Shown piece after piece: positions 8,507 to 17,111 of a stretch of DNA of 64,000 bases; position 1 is the stretch's first letter; every line of letters starts with the position of its first letter. The position numbers were made by a program, and so were the translations under genes. Source of the DNA: Treponema sp. Marseille-Q4130. Lineage in GTDB: Bacteria > Spirochaetota > Spirochaetia > Treponematales > Treponemataceae. The stretch covers positions 1 to 64,000 of the forward strand of contig NZ_JACSET010000014.1 of assembly GCF_014334325.1 (NCBI RefSeq), given 5' to 3'. Below the pieces are notes generated by a model. It worked only from the letters and a program-made list of their open reading frames with translations. It made no database searches and was not told the DNA's origin.

Positions 8507-8537
8507 AAGCGCCTGCACGTTCCATCTGCAGGCGCTT
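8507..8537 (+). terminator. hairpin after the binding-protein gene (attenuator)
   Basis: A perfect 11 bp stem (AAGCGCCTGCA against its complement) with a 9 nt loop is followed by CTTTTGGAG, which includes the ribosome site of the next gene. It can stabilise the upstream message and reduce read-through, so that more binding protein than permease is made. Confidence 0.65.
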
Positions 8538-8551
8538 CTTTTGGAGTATAC

Positions 8552-9457
8552 ATGAAACGCAGAGGCATTCACCCGAGGACATTGGATAGGCTGCAGGATT
8601 TTTCGTGCACGATTCCCGCCCTCATATTGATAATCGTCTTTACCTATTACCCGATAGCGAAACTGATACAGATCAGCTTTACGAATTGGAATTTATTAAA
8701 CGATAAGTACGAATACGTCGGATTTAAAAATTGGAAATGGCTGTTTACCGGATCCGGCACGCGCTACCTCTTAAACTCGCTCCGCGTCACGTTTGAATTT
8801 TCGATCGGCTCTCTTTTTATCACGATCGTCGGCGGATTGCTGCTCGCCTTGACGTTCAATAATATGGGCAAGGGCTTTTCCGCCATGCGTGCCGTCGTCT
8901 TTATGCCGAAATACGTCGCGATGAGTTCCGCGGCCGTCGTGTTTTTGTGGATCCTCGACACCGACTACGGTATCCTCAATTATTTTCTTTCGGAAATCGG
9001 TTTGCACCGCGTCAATTGGCTCGGAGAACGCGGAAGTGCGATGATTTCCGTGTTGATGCTGACCGGTTGGCGTGACATCGGTTACGGCATGATCGTATAC
9101 CTTGCGGCGATGCGGAGCATCCCGAACGATTATTACGAAGCGGCCGCGCTTGACGGAGCGACGTATTGCCAGCGCTTGTTTAGGATTACGCTTCCGATGC
9201 TCAGCCCGACGACGCTGTTTTTGTTCGTTACGCAGTTTATCGCATCGATGAAAGTTTTTCAAAGCATCGACATTATGACTGCAGGCGGACCTTTTCGGTC
9301 GACGGAAGTATTCGTCTATAAAATTTATCAATATGCGATGGAAGACTTCCGCATGGACAGGGCATCGGTCATGGCGCTCGCGTTTTTCGTTTTGCTGTTG
9401 ATCATTACGGCGTCGACGCTGAAATTTTCCGATCGCCGCGTCAATTACGATATGTAA
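8552..9457 (+). CDS. ABC transporter permease, UgpA-like
   Basis: 301 residues with six membrane segments. The cytoplasmic EAA loop reads EAAALDGATYCQRLFRI, followed by LPMLSPT, the contact site for the ATPase. The first part PALILIIVFTYYPIAKL is typical of the MalF/UgpA group. It is followed after 14 bp by the second permease. No ATPase gene is found in the operon or window, so a shared MsmK/UgpC-type ATPase encoded elsewhere must be assumed. Confidence 0.9.
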   Translation: MKRRGIHPRTLDRLQDFSCTIPALILIIVFTYYPIAKLIQISFTNWNLLNDKYEYVGFKNWKWLFTGSGTRYLLNSLRVTFEFSIGSLFITIVGGLLLALTFNNMGKGFSAMRAVVFMPKYVAMSSAAVVFLWILDTDYGILNYFLSEIGLHRVNWLGERGSAMISVLMLTGWRDIGYGMIVYLAAMRSIPNDYYEAAALDGATYCQRLFRITLPMLSPTTLFLFVTQFIASMKVFQSIDIMTAGGPFRSTEVFVYKIYQYAMEDFRMDRASVMALAFFVLLLIITASTLKFSDRRVNYDM

Positions 9458-9471
9458 GCCAAGGAGCAATT

Positions 9472-10344
9472 ATGGATAATCGGTTCCGCACTACGGCGTT
9501 AAAGCGTGACGATTTTCGTCGCTCTTACGGCTCGCTGCTGCAGCTACTGCTTGCGATTGTCATAACCGTCATCGCGTTTTATCCGATCTATTGGATGCTT
9601 ATTTCGTCGGTAAAAAGTCAAGATGAGATACTGCAGCTGCGCCCGACCTTTTGGCCGCGCGAATTTCACTTTGAAAATTATACGGCGGTTTTACGCAAAG
9701 GTAATTTCCCGAAATATTATTTCAATACTATCGTCATGACTTTCGGTATTTTGGCAAGTCAAATCGTAACGGGTATCTTTGCGGCGTACGGTTTTTCGAA
9801 AGGTCATTTCCCATATCGCGATAAGATATTTTTGCTTGTTCTCGGTGCGCTCATGATTCCGGTGCAGGTTACGTTTATTCCGCTGTATATCATGTTCGCC
9901 CGTTTTAATTTGACCGATACTTTTACCGGCTTGATTTTACCGTCGGCTGTCAGTCCGTACTATATCTTTATGCTGCGACAGACGTTTATGTCGATCGACG
10001 ACAGCTATATCGATGCCGCGAAAATAGACGGACTCGGAAAAGTCGGCATCATTACGCGGGTGTTGACACCGATGTGCCGTTCGACGCTGTTTACGGTAAC
10101 GCTTGTAACTTTTACGACGGGATGGAACAGCTATTTTTGGCCGAAGATCATCGCGAAAGAGGAAAGCCATCGCGTACTTACCGTCGGTCTTGCAAAACTC
10201 CGCGACACTTTTGCGGGGCAGGGTACGATGAATAATCACGAGATCATGGCCGGAGCGGTACTCGCGATTATCCCGGTTGTGGTTTTATTTTTCATATTTC
10301 AAAAATATATGCTCTCCGGCTACAGTAAAGCCGCGATGAAATAA
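9472..10344 (+). CDS. ABC transporter permease, UgpE-like
   Basis: 290 residues, six membrane segments, MalG/UgpE group. YPIYWMLISSVKS near residue 40 and the EAA-like loop DAAKIDGLGKVGIITRVL near 185 are diagnostic. It pairs with the permease just upstream to form the channel. An AAGGAG stretch precedes its ATG. A 38 bp gap leads to the glycerophosphodiesterase gene. Confidence 0.9.
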   Translation: MDNRFRTTALKRDDFRRSYGSLLQLLLAIVITVIAFYPIYWMLISSVKSQDEILQLRPTFWPREFHFENYTAVLRKGNFPKYYFNTIVMTFGILASQIVTGIFAAYGFSKGHFPYRDKIFLLVLGALMIPVQVTFIPLYIMFARFNLTDTFTGLILPSAVSPYYIFMLRQTFMSIDDSYIDAAKIDGLGKVGIITRVLTPMCRSTLFTVTLVTFTTGWNSYFWPKIIAKEESHRVLTVGLAKLRDTFAGQGTMNNHEIMAGAVLAIIPVVVLFFIFQKYMLSGYSKAAMK

Positions 10345-10382
10345 ATAAAAACAGTTGATTATTAATTATAGTAGGAGACATT

Positions 10383-11141
10383 ATGAACGTTGTTGCACAC
10401 CGCGGATACAGCGGAGTTTATCCTGAAAATACGATGCTTGCATTCCGCAAAGCCGTTGAAGCGGGTTCGGACGGTATCGAACTCGACGTACAGCTTACAA
10501 AAGACGGAACGGTCGTTGTCATACACGATGAAAAAGTCGACCGCACTACCGACGGCTCGGGCGCCGTCCGCGATTATTCATTTGCGGAGCTTCGCAAACT
10601 CGACGCGGCGAAAACGTGGAACGGAAAATATCCGAAAGAAGCGATACCGTCGTTCGAAGAATACTGCGAATGGGCGGCGACGGTAAACATAACGACGAAT
10701 ATCGAACTGAAAACGGGACTCGTGTATTATGAAGACATCGAGCAAAAAACGATCGATATTATTAATAAATATAAGCTCGAAAAAAAAGTGCTGTTTTCGT
10801 CGTTCAATCACAGTTCGCTTATCACGGCAAAAAAAATCGCGCCTTCGATTCCGGCCGGAGCGCTCGTCGAAGAAGCGGGTTTGGTAAATGCGGGTTTTTA
10901 CTGCAAAAAATACGGTTTTGAATTCTACCATCCGAGTTATAAAAATCTGAACGATGAAGCGGCGGCGGAATTGAAGCGGCACGGCATCGGCATCAACGTG
11001 TGGACGGTCAACTCGATGGCCGAACTTGAAAAGATGTACGCGTGGGATATTTTCGGCGTCATCACGAATTATCCGGCGGTATGCCGCGCATATTGCAACG
11101 GAATGTTAAAACGGGACGCTGAAATAGCGCGTCCCGTTTAA
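10383..11141 (+). CDS. ugpQ: glycerophosphodiester phosphodiesterase (UgpQ-like, cytosolic)
   Basis: 252 residues, no signal peptide. The GDPD motifs are complete: AHRGYSGVYPENT near residue 5, ELDVQLTKDG near 38 and VIHDEKVDRTT near 51, which supply the metal ligands and catalytic His. It cleaves glycerophosphodiesters such as glycerophosphocholine into glycerol-3-phosphate and an alcohol after import by the transporter encoded upstream. The final codons (from 11109) lie inside an inverted copy of the multi-hairpin repeat also found at 47.6 kb, so the C-terminal tail LKRDAEIARPV appears to be made from repeat sequence. Confidence 0.92.
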   Translation: MNVVAHRGYSGVYPENTMLAFRKAVEAGSDGIELDVQLTKDGTVVVIHDEKVDRTTDGSGAVRDYSFAELRKLDAAKTWNGKYPKEAIPSFEEYCEWAATVNITTNIELKTGLVYYEDIEQKTIDIINKYKLEKKVLFSSFNHSSLITAKKIAPSIPAGALVEEAGLVNAGFYCKKYGFEFYHPSYKNLNDEAAAELKRHGIGINVWTVNSMAELEKMYAWDIFGVITNYPAVCRAYCNGMLKRDAEIARPV

Positions 11142-11254
11142 CTGCAAGTTTGCAGGGCAAACCGTTTTCTTTTGAAAACTCGCGGATATACGTGTGCGCT
11201 TTCGCGCACTAATGCGGTATTTTCGAAAATCGATATTTTCTGCAATGCCGCATT
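11109..11254 (-). repeat. multi-hairpin repeat element, inverted copy overlapping the ugpQ stop
   Basis: Four stem-loops follow each other: AAACGGGACGC...GCGTCCCGTTT (11109-11139), the GTTTTCTTTTGAAAAC region (11164-11179), GTGCGC-TTTC-GCGCAC (about 11194-11209), and a long-loop hairpin AATGCGG...CCGCATT (11211-11254). The first three match, in inverse orientation, the 143 bp unit at 47611-47896, including the linker CGCGGATATACGT. The last hairpin keeps the layout but not the sequence. The element ends the ugpQ transcript region and its first arm is translated. Confidence 0.75.
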
Positions 11255-11269
11255 AACAAGGATGAAAGA

Positions 11270-12274
11270 ATGAAAATCAGAAAAAAAATTGTTTATATAC
11301 TTGTGGCCGTTTTTTGTCTGTCGTTTTTTTGCCGTTGTGCATCAACGCAAAAGACGGCACATGCTGCGAAGACGAACTGTCAGCAGGCGCTACAAAAAAC
11401 ATCCGAACGTGCATCTGCGGCACTGACGAACGGAAAGCTCACGATGTATTTTATCGATTTGGATGTTCCGAAGGACAGCGAAGATAAAAGCGGCGACAGC
11501 ACGCTCGTCGTTTCACCCGACGGCAAAACAATGCTCATCGATTGCGGGCACCCCGATGCCGGTAAAGACGTCATCAGGCTGCTGCGTTCGCTCGGCATCG
11601 ATAAAATCGATATCGTCGTCATTTCGCATCCGCATATCGATCACCTCGGCGCCTTTCCGCTGATCGCGCGTACGTTTCCGATTGCGCACGTGTATCGCTC
11701 GCGTTTGGAGTACGATACGCGCTATACGCGCGCATTCGATGCGGCCGTTAAAGCGCACGATATTCCGTCGTCGTATCTCGAAGCGGGAGACTCTTTTTCA
11801 TTCGGAGACAAGGTACGGGTCGATATATTCGGCCCCGCGCATGAAATCGTTTATCCGAAAAATTATCCGGCAAACGCGACACAGTTTATCAACGATTGCT
11901 CGATTTCGATGATGCTCGTCTACGGGCAATCGAAAGCGCTCTTTTGCGGAGACTTGTATCGGAGCGGCGAAACGACCGTACTTGATGCGTATGAAGCACA
12001 ATTGAAATGCGACGTTGCAAAAGCCAATCATCACGGAAACGCTACGAGCAGCAGACGGCGCTGGATTAAAGCGACGAATCCGAGCGTCATCGTCGCTATG
12101 AACGATGTACTCGGCAGTATGGATGTCGTAAACGATTACGTAAAATACGGCTCAAAATTTTATCATACGCTGTACAACGGATCGATAAAAGTGGAAATAG
12201 ACGATAAACATACCGTCACGGTGACGCCGGAAAAAGAAAGCTGGATAGAAAAACTCGCCGCGGATAAAAAATAA
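11270..12274 (+). CDS. metallo-beta-lactamase-fold hydrolase, ComEC/Rec2-like domain, lipoprotein
   Basis: 334 residues. A hydrophobic signal segment ends in FCRC (residues 20-23), a loose lipobox, so the protein is probably membrane-anchored outside. The metal motif SHPHIDHLG (HxHxDH) is near residue 125, CGDLYRSG and ANHHGNATSS near 225 and 250 complete the metal site. The fold matches the stand-alone version of the ComEC C-terminal domain. Substrate is unknown; a nucleic-acid or phosphodiester substrate is possible. It stands alone after the ugp operon. Confidence 0.85.
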   Translation: MKIRKKIVYILVAVFCLSFFCRCASTQKTAHAAKTNCQQALQKTSERASAALTNGKLTMYFIDLDVPKDSEDKSGDSTLVVSPDGKTMLIDCGHPDAGKDVIRLLRSLGIDKIDIVVISHPHIDHLGAFPLIARTFPIAHVYRSRLEYDTRYTRAFDAAVKAHDIPSSYLEAGDSFSFGDKVRVDIFGPAHEIVYPKNYPANATQFINDCSISMMLVYGQSKALFCGDLYRSGETTVLDAYEAQLKCDVAKANHHGNATSSRRRWIKATNPSVIVAMNDVLGSMDVVNDYVKYGSKFYHTLYNGSIKVEIDDKHTVTVTPEKESWIEKLAADKK

Positions 12275-12394
12275 GCGGAATGCGCTGAAAACCCGAACTT
12301 CAGCGACGGACGATTGTCAGATTGAATATTGAGTTTTGAAAAAATCGAAATAGAACCTATTGATTTCGAAAAGTATGCCGGTGTTTCGAAGCGC

Positions 12395-13309
12395 TCAGAT
12401 GCTGCGCGCGATTTCCGTGCCTTCGACGAGAGCTTCGAGCAGCGTGCATACGGGCGTCGGAATGTCGTGTGCTTTTCCGAGCTTGTTCACCGTGCCGCAA
12501 AACCACGCGTTTTCGCTTTTTCTGCCGGCTTCAAAATCCTGCAGCATGGAAGTTTTACCGTGCGCATCCAAGCCGATGATAAGCGAAAGCGTATCTTCGA
12601 ATATCGCTTGCGTGAGCGGGACGCTTTCCGCCTGAGCGACGGCGATGACTTCGCTTCCGACGCTCCGCGCAAGATCGCGCATAACGGGAGAAGAAAAAGC
12701 GCCGTACGGAGCGCGGCACAAAGCGCTCAGCGTATTGAACACGACGTTGAGCAGAAATTTTTTCCACTGCTCGAGGTGAATGTTTTCCGGTACTTCGCTT
12801 TCGATTTCCGCTCTTGTAAACAATTCTTCGACAGCTTTTACACGGTCCGTTTTTTTATTGTCCTTTTCACCGAATACGATACGGCCTTCGACGGGACAGC
12901 GGATTTGATTTTTTTCGTGAATCGAACTGATGCCGATAATAAAACTCCAGAGTATGCGCTCTTCGCCGTAAACCGCCGCGGCGTCGCGTTCGCTTTGAAT
13001 GCCGTTACAGAGTGCCATGATCGCCGTGTGAGTTCCGACGGAAGAGCGGATACTTTCGAGCGCTTCGCCGAGCTGAAGATTTTTCGTCGCGATGATTATT
13101 AAATCCGCAGGCACGGCATCTTCCGGCGTAACGCAGTTGAAATCCTGCCGCACTCCGTTGATGAAGATGCCGTCGCGCTCGTAGCGCGCTTTGCGTTCCG
13201 TGTCGGCTATGCACTGTACCTTTGCTTTACCCAAAAAAGAGGTGAGGCGGGACGCGACAACTGCTCCTACCGCACCCAATCCGACTATGGACACCGAAGC
13301 GATTTTCAT
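12395..13309 (-). CDS. panE: ketopantoate reductase (2-dehydropantoate 2-reductase)
   Basis: 304 residues. The NADP-binding motif VGLGAVGAVVASRL starts at residue 9. EQWKKFLLNVVFNTLSAL near 183 contains the catalytic Lys and the N-x-x-x-N/S motif of the ApbA/PanE family. The enzyme makes pantoate for coenzyme A, or reduces a related 2-keto acid, as the family is broad. No other pantothenate gene is close. The ATG follows a TATACT box by six bases and has no ribosome site, so the message may be leaderless. Confidence 0.85.
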   Translation of the reverse strand: MKIASVSIVGLGAVGAVVASRLTSFLGKAKVQCIADTERKARYERDGIFINGVRQDFNCVTPEDAVPADLIIIATKNLQLGEALESIRSSVGTHTAIMALCNGIQSERDAAAVYGEERILWSFIIGISSIHEKNQIRCPVEGRIVFGEKDNKKTDRVKAVEELFTRAEIESEVPENIHLEQWKKFLLNVVFNTLSALCRAPYGAFSSPVMRDLARSVGSEVIAVAQAESVPLTQAIFEDTLSLIIGLDAHGKTSMLQDFEAGRKSENAWFCGTVNKLGKAHDIPTPVCTLLEALVEGTEIARSI

Positions 13310-13315
13310 AATTTG

Positions 13316-13345
13316 AGTATATCACCGAATGCGATGTCAGGGCAA
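13316..13345 (-). promoter_or_regulatory. leaderless-type promoter of panE
   Basis: On the minus strand TATACT (13316-13321) lies six bases before the ATG, with a partial TTGCCC -35 match 18 bp upstream (13340-13345). Transcription would start at or within a base or two of the ATG. Confidence 0.5.
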
Positions 13346-13413
13346 TGACAGAGCAAGCGCACTGGAAATGGATACTCAGAAAAGAAGCATATTAATAAAA
13401 AGGCGGAACGCGA

Positions 13414-13548
13414 GGCAGCAGAACTGCCGCCGAGCCGCTCAGACCGATGGCAAGCAATCTTTTGTCAAAAAGATTGCGCAGTCCAATTCCAATCACGGTC
13501 TGCCGCGGCGAACGGCAGGGCTGCTGCCGGGAGTGCAGCCTATTTTTA
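13414..13548. repeat. GC-rich nested hairpin array in a 349 bp gene-free gap
   Basis: The gap 13310-13658 holds no convincing gene. It contains five stems: GGCAG/CTGCC (13414-13428), an outer CAGACCG/CGGTCTG (13440-13502) enclosing a perfect 10 bp hairpin GCAATCTTTT/AAAAGATTGC (13454-13477), CTGCCG/CGGCAG (13500-13518) and GGCTGC/GCAGCC (13519-13540), then TATTTTTAA. The last hairpin with its T-rich tail looks like a terminator on the plus strand, though no plus-strand gene precedes it. The order and size recall the hairpin elements elsewhere in the window, but sequence is different. It may be an unrecognised small RNA or mobile repeat. Confidence 0.5.
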
Positions 13549-13658
13549 ATGTTACATGCTATTTTTTAGAGAATATGGTTTTTGGTACGATTATTCTGTC
13601 GCACATCGCATAGACAAAGTTTCGGTAATCGCTATACAATCAATATGCGAGGTAAGCG

Positions 13659-14513
13659 ATGAAACATACGGTAAAGTTATCGAGCGGCGCGGTTGTGCCG
13701 GCGCTCGGGCAGGGTATGTGGCATATAGGAGAAGCGGCGGAGAAACGCGTGCAGGAAATCGATGCGATACGCGCGGGCATTGGGGCGGGTATGACGCTCA
13801 TCGACACGGCGGAGATGTACGGCAGCGGTTTAAGCGAAAAACTCGTCGGAGATGCGATCGCGGGCGCAGATCGGAAAAAGCTTTTTATCGTATCGAAAGT
13901 GCTGCCGTCGAATGCCGGCAAAAAAAATATGGAACACTCGTGCGATGCGACGCTCAAGCGGCTCGGCACGGATTATCTCGATCTGTATCTTTATCATTGG
14001 CGGGGAAGCGTGCCGCTTGCAGAAACGGTCGCATGTTTGGAAGATCTGAAAGCGAAGGGAAAAATCCGCGCGTGGGGCGTTTCGAATTTCGACATATCCG
14101 ATATGGAAGAACTCTTTGCGCTTCCGTCGGGGAAAAATTGCGCCGTCAATCAAGTGCTCTATCACTTGGGTTCGCGCGGCATCGAATTCGATTTACTGCC
14201 GTGGATGCGGCGGCACGGCGTCGCGCTTATGGCGTATTGCCCGCTGGCTCAAGCCGGCAGTTTGCGTCGCGGCTTATTTGAAAACGAAACGGTCGCCGCC
14301 GTTGTGGAAAAGCACGGCTGTGATGCGACGCAGGTACTGCTCGCATGGTGCATCCGCGACGGCAGCACGATCGCGATTCCGCGCAGTTCGCGAAAAGAGC
14401 ATACGCTTTTAAACGCGGGAGCGGACGCACTGATACTTGACGAAGAAGATTTTATTAATTTGGATAAAGCCTTTCCGCCGCCTTCACACAAAATGCCGCT
14501 CGACGTCGAATAA
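13659..14513 (+). CDS. aldo/keto reductase
   Basis: 284 residues, a TIM-barrel NADPH-dependent oxidoreductase. The active-site motif DTAEMYGSG holds the catalytic Asp and Tyr near residues 49-55, VSKVLPSN holds the Lys near 79, and LYLYHWRG supplies the His near 112. GVSNFDISDM and IPRSSRKEH (cofactor phosphate site) follow. It reduces an aldehyde or ketone; the substrate cannot be told. GAGGTAAG lies ahead of the ATG, and TATACAAT at about 13634 may be the -10 region. Confidence 0.9.
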   Translation: MKHTVKLSSGAVVPALGQGMWHIGEAAEKRVQEIDAIRAGIGAGMTLIDTAEMYGSGLSEKLVGDAIAGADRKKLFIVSKVLPSNAGKKNMEHSCDATLKRLGTDYLDLYLYHWRGSVPLAETVACLEDLKAKGKIRAWGVSNFDISDMEELFALPSGKNCAVNQVLYHLGSRGIEFDLLPWMRRHGVALMAYCPLAQAGSLRRGLFENETVAAVVEKHGCDATQVLLAWCIRDGSTIAIPRSSRKEHTLLNAGADALILDEEDFINLDKAFPPPSHKMPLDVE

Positions 14514-14528
14514 GCTATTCGGTGTACG

Positions 14529-14572
14529 AACGCATCGCCGCAAACTTGTCGTGCGACGTGAGGCGATGCGTT
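14529..14572. terminator. stem-loop between convergent genes
   Basis: AACGCATCGCC pairs perfectly with GGCGATGCGTT over a 22 nt loop; the right arm ends on the rpiB stop codon. On the plus strand a run of eight T follows after a gap of about a dozen bases. It may stop both converging transcripts. Confidence 0.5.
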
Positions 14573-15023
14573 ATTTGCAATATTTTTTTTCTATGTCCGA
14601 AATCATCCGTACGCGCTCGGCGTGACGGCCGCCTTGAAACTTCGCGTCGAAAAAAGAGTCGACAATCATTTTTGCCAATTCGGAACCCACGACGCGCGCG
14701 CCCATCGCGATGATATTCGCATCGTTGTGTTCTACCGTGAGCTTTGCCGTATAGGGTTCGCTGCACACCGCGGCTCTGATGCCCGGCACTTTGTTTGCGG
14801 CGAGCGAAATACCGACACCCGTTCCGCAGATGAGTACGCCTTTTTCGACTTCATTCGATTTGATCGCTTCGGCAACTTTCAAACCGTAGTCCGGATAATT
14901 TGCGCTGACATTCGGATCCGATGCGCCGTAATCGATGCATTCGAATCCTCGATTTTGCAGGTGTTCTATCAAGATACGTTTTAATTCGATCGCCGTGTGA
15001 TCGCATCCGAAACCTACTTTCAT
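14571..15023 (-). CDS. rpiB: ribose-5-phosphate isomerase B
   Basis: 150 residues, the normal length. GFGCDHTAIELK at the start, CIDYG near 35 and CGTGVGISLAANK near 66 (catalytic Cys) are characteristic of the RpiB/LacAB family. It interconverts ribose-5-phosphate and ribulose-5-phosphate in the pentose phosphate pathway. AAGGAGA precedes the ATG. In this window split transketolase, PfkB kinases and ribose-type transporters show that pentose metabolism is well represented, but this gene stands alone. Confidence 0.93.
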   Translation of the reverse strand: MKVGFGCDHTAIELKRILIEHLQNRGFECIDYGASDPNVSANYPDYGLKVAEAIKSNEVEKGVLICGTGVGISLAANKVPGIRAAVCSEPYTAKLTVEHNDANIIAMGARVVGSELAKMIVDSFFDAKFQGGRHAERVRMISDIEKKYCK

Positions 15024-15273
15024 ATACGGTCTCCTTCAGACATATATTTTGTTTTTTATTAAGGTTCAATTTCGATAAAATAATTAACAATTAACAAGTT
15101 CGCCGCGGAACAGCGAGGTACATTTTCAAAGTTACCTCCAAAAATTGCAGTTCTTGAAGGCTCCAATTTATTATAACGAAATCGTATCGATCATACAATC
15201 GACCGGTATATGTTTCCGTTCCCGTCCGCACATCCTGCCGATATATGATTTCCGTATATAAATTGCCGCGACA

Positions 15274-15302
15274 TTGACGTGTGCCGCGCCCTATGATAAA
15301 AT
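15274..15302 (+). promoter_or_regulatory. promoter of the methyltransferase-ketosynthase-acyltransferase operon
   Basis: TTGACG (15274-15279) and TAAAAT (15297-15302) are 17 bp apart. The ATG at 15316 follows by 13 bases and has no Shine-Dalgarno sequence, so the leader would be only a few bases long. Confidence 0.5.
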
Positions 15303-15315
15303 TATTTGCGTATTT

Positions 15316-16440
15316 ATGGATAAAGCACTCTATAATGCGGAAAAATTTAAAACGGACGATATCCGTGCCGTCGATGCGAAATTCGAAGCGCAAAAAATAG
15401 CGTTTGCGCCGCTCACATTTCAAGCGATCCGCGCCATGCTCAATTTGAATATTTTGCGAGCGATCGAAAGAGCGGGAGACGAAGGTATCACCAGGGCGGA
15501 ACTCGCTGCAAAGACGGGCGTTTCGGAATACGGCGTCGGCGTGCTCTGCGAAATGGCGCTCGGCATGGGTGTCATAAAGCTCACTCAGGACAGCCGAACG
15601 GACGACGGCAAAGCCGAAAAATTTATCATCGGAAAAATCGGTTGGATGCTGCTCGAAGACGATTTGACAAAGGCGAATTTCAATTTTACAAACGATATCT
15701 GTTATATGGGCGCTTACGATTTGGATGAATCGATCCGAACGGGAAAACCGGCAGGATTGAAATACTTCGGCACACAGTGGACGACGATCTACGAAGCGCT
15801 CTCTTCGCTACCCGACCGGGCAAAGCACAGCTGGTTCGCGTTCGACCACTTTTACAGCGACATCGCGTTTCCCGAAGCGTTGCCGATCGTGTTCGGCGAC
15901 AAGCCGCAGCATCTCGTCGACATCGGCGGTAACACCGCAAAGTGGGCAGTCGCATGCTGCGCGTACGACAAAGACGTACACGTGACGATCGTCGATTTAC
16001 CCGGACAGACGGCCGTCGCCGAAAAAAATGCGGCAAATGCGGGATTTGCAGACAGAATCTCCGTACATCCGTGCAACGTACTCGACGAAACGACATCCCT
16101 TCCGACAGCGCCCGATGCCGTGTGGATGAGTCAATTCCTCGACTGCTTTTCGCTTCCGCAAGTGACGAAAATTTTAACGAAAGTGCACAAAACGGCGAAG
16201 CCCGAAACGAATGTGTACGTACTCGAACCTCTGTGGGATAAACAGCGCTTTGAAGCGAGCTCGTATTCGCTGCAGGCGACATCGCTTTACTTTACGTGCA
16301 TGGCAAACGGTACGAGCAAAATGTACCGCTTCAGCGAACTCGTCGATGCCGTCGAAGCGGCAGGCTTTGCACTGAAGCGCGAACATCACAATCTCGGCTC
16401 GAACAGCTATTCGCTGCTCGTGTTCCGAAAGAAGGCCTAG
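15316..16440 (+). CDS. SAM-dependent O-methyltransferase (polyketide/aryl-polyene type)
   Basis: 374 residues from the ATG at 15316; a TTG at 15274 would add 14 residues but lies on the -35 box. An N-terminal winged-helix dimerisation domain (GITRAELAAKTGVSEYGVGVL) precedes a Rossmann domain with LVDIGGNTAKWAVACC (SAM site), VTIVDLPGQ and WMSQFLDCFS. This layout is that of small-molecule O-methyltransferases. The next two genes overlap or abut it and encode a chain-length-factor-like protein and an acyltransferase, so it probably modifies a polyene or fatty-acid-like product. Confidence 0.8.
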   Translation: MDKALYNAEKFKTDDIRAVDAKFEAQKIAFAPLTFQAIRAMLNLNILRAIERAGDEGITRAELAAKTGVSEYGVGVLCEMALGMGVIKLTQDSRTDDGKAEKFIIGKIGWMLLEDDLTKANFNFTNDICYMGAYDLDESIRTGKPAGLKYFGTQWTTIYEALSSLPDRAKHSWFAFDHFYSDIAFPEALPIVFGDKPQHLVDIGGNTAKWAVACCAYDKDVHVTIVDLPGQTAVAEKNAANAGFADRISVHPCNVLDETTSLPTAPDAVWMSQFLDCFSLPQVTKILTKVHKTAKPETNVYVLEPLWDKQRFEASSYSLQATSLYFTCMANGTSKMYRFSELVDAVEAAGFALKREHHNLGSNSYSLLVFRKKA

Positions 16441-16442
16441 AC

Positions 16443-17111
16443 GTGGCACAGATCGTCGTTTCGAATACAACAGCATGGGCGCCGGGACTCGTTTCAAACG
16501 ATGACTGGAAAAAATGGGCGCGCGGCGAAAAATCGATCGAAAAAACAGACGCTGCGCCGAAGCTCGAATACGTCGATGCGATTTTCCGAAGGCGATTCAG
16601 CCGGATAAGCAAAATGACGATCCAAGTCGTACACGACGTACTCGAAAAATCGCACTGCGGCAAAGATACGCCGCAGGTGTTCATCTCGCATCGGGGAGAA
16701 CTTGCACGCGAATTCGCCGTGAGCAAAATGATCGTCGAAGAAAAAGAGGTGTTGCCTGCTTCTTTTTCGCTTTCCGTGTTCAATACGCCGATCGCACTCG
16801 CATCGATTGCGCTCGGTCTGCACGGCGGCTATTCGGCAGTCTTTCCGTCGAAGGGCAATTTTCGAAGCGCATTCGAAGGAGCCTGTGCATCGGTGCTTTC
16901 GGGCACGGAAACGGAAGTCGTGCTCGTCTATGCCGACGAACTTGTGCCCGAAGCGTACAAATCGCTCGGTACGGAAAACTGCGATCCGTTCGCATTTGCC
17001 GCCGTTCTTTCCCTTTCAAAAAGCGGTGTCCGTATCTCCGATGTGTCCGCCGTTTCGGAAAACGCGGCGGATTTTTTAAAGGATATTATTTTAGAGGATA
17101 CGTCGTTTTGA
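16443..17111 (+). CDS. stand-alone beta-ketoacyl-synthase-like protein (chain-length-factor type)
   Basis: 222 residues from a GTG two bases after the methyltransferase stop. The protein matches the short ketoacyl-synthase family seen in aryl-polyene clusters: RRRFSRISKMTIQVVHDVL, FISHRGELAREF, FSLSVFNTPIALASI and VVLVYADELVPE in order. It has no full thiolase fold and no obvious catalytic Cys-His-His set; in these clusters it is thought to assist a true ketosynthase. The usual SLSVHN motif reads SLSVFN here. No acyl carrier protein or full ketosynthase is in the window. Confidence 0.75.
   Translation: MAQIVVSNTTAWAPGLVSNDDWKKWARGEKSIEKTDAAPKLEYVDAIFRRRFSRISKMTIQVVHDVLEKSHCGKDTPQVFISHRGELAREFAVSKMIVEEKEVLPASFSLSVFNTPIALASIALGLHGGYSAVFPSKGNFRSAFEGACASVLSGTETEVVLVYADELVPEAYKSLGTENCDPFAFAAVLSLSKSGVRISDVSAVSENAADFLKDIILEDTSF

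Noticed and set aside
13329-13613. Open frame of 94 residues in the panE-aldo/keto reductase gap
   Set aside because: It runs through the hairpin array, has no ribosome site and no recognisable protein features.
16514-17107. N-terminal extension of the acyltransferase frame
   Set aside because: The upstream open part overlaps the chain-length-factor gene in another frame; the TTG at 17108 with AGAGGA upstream gives a normal PlsC-like length.
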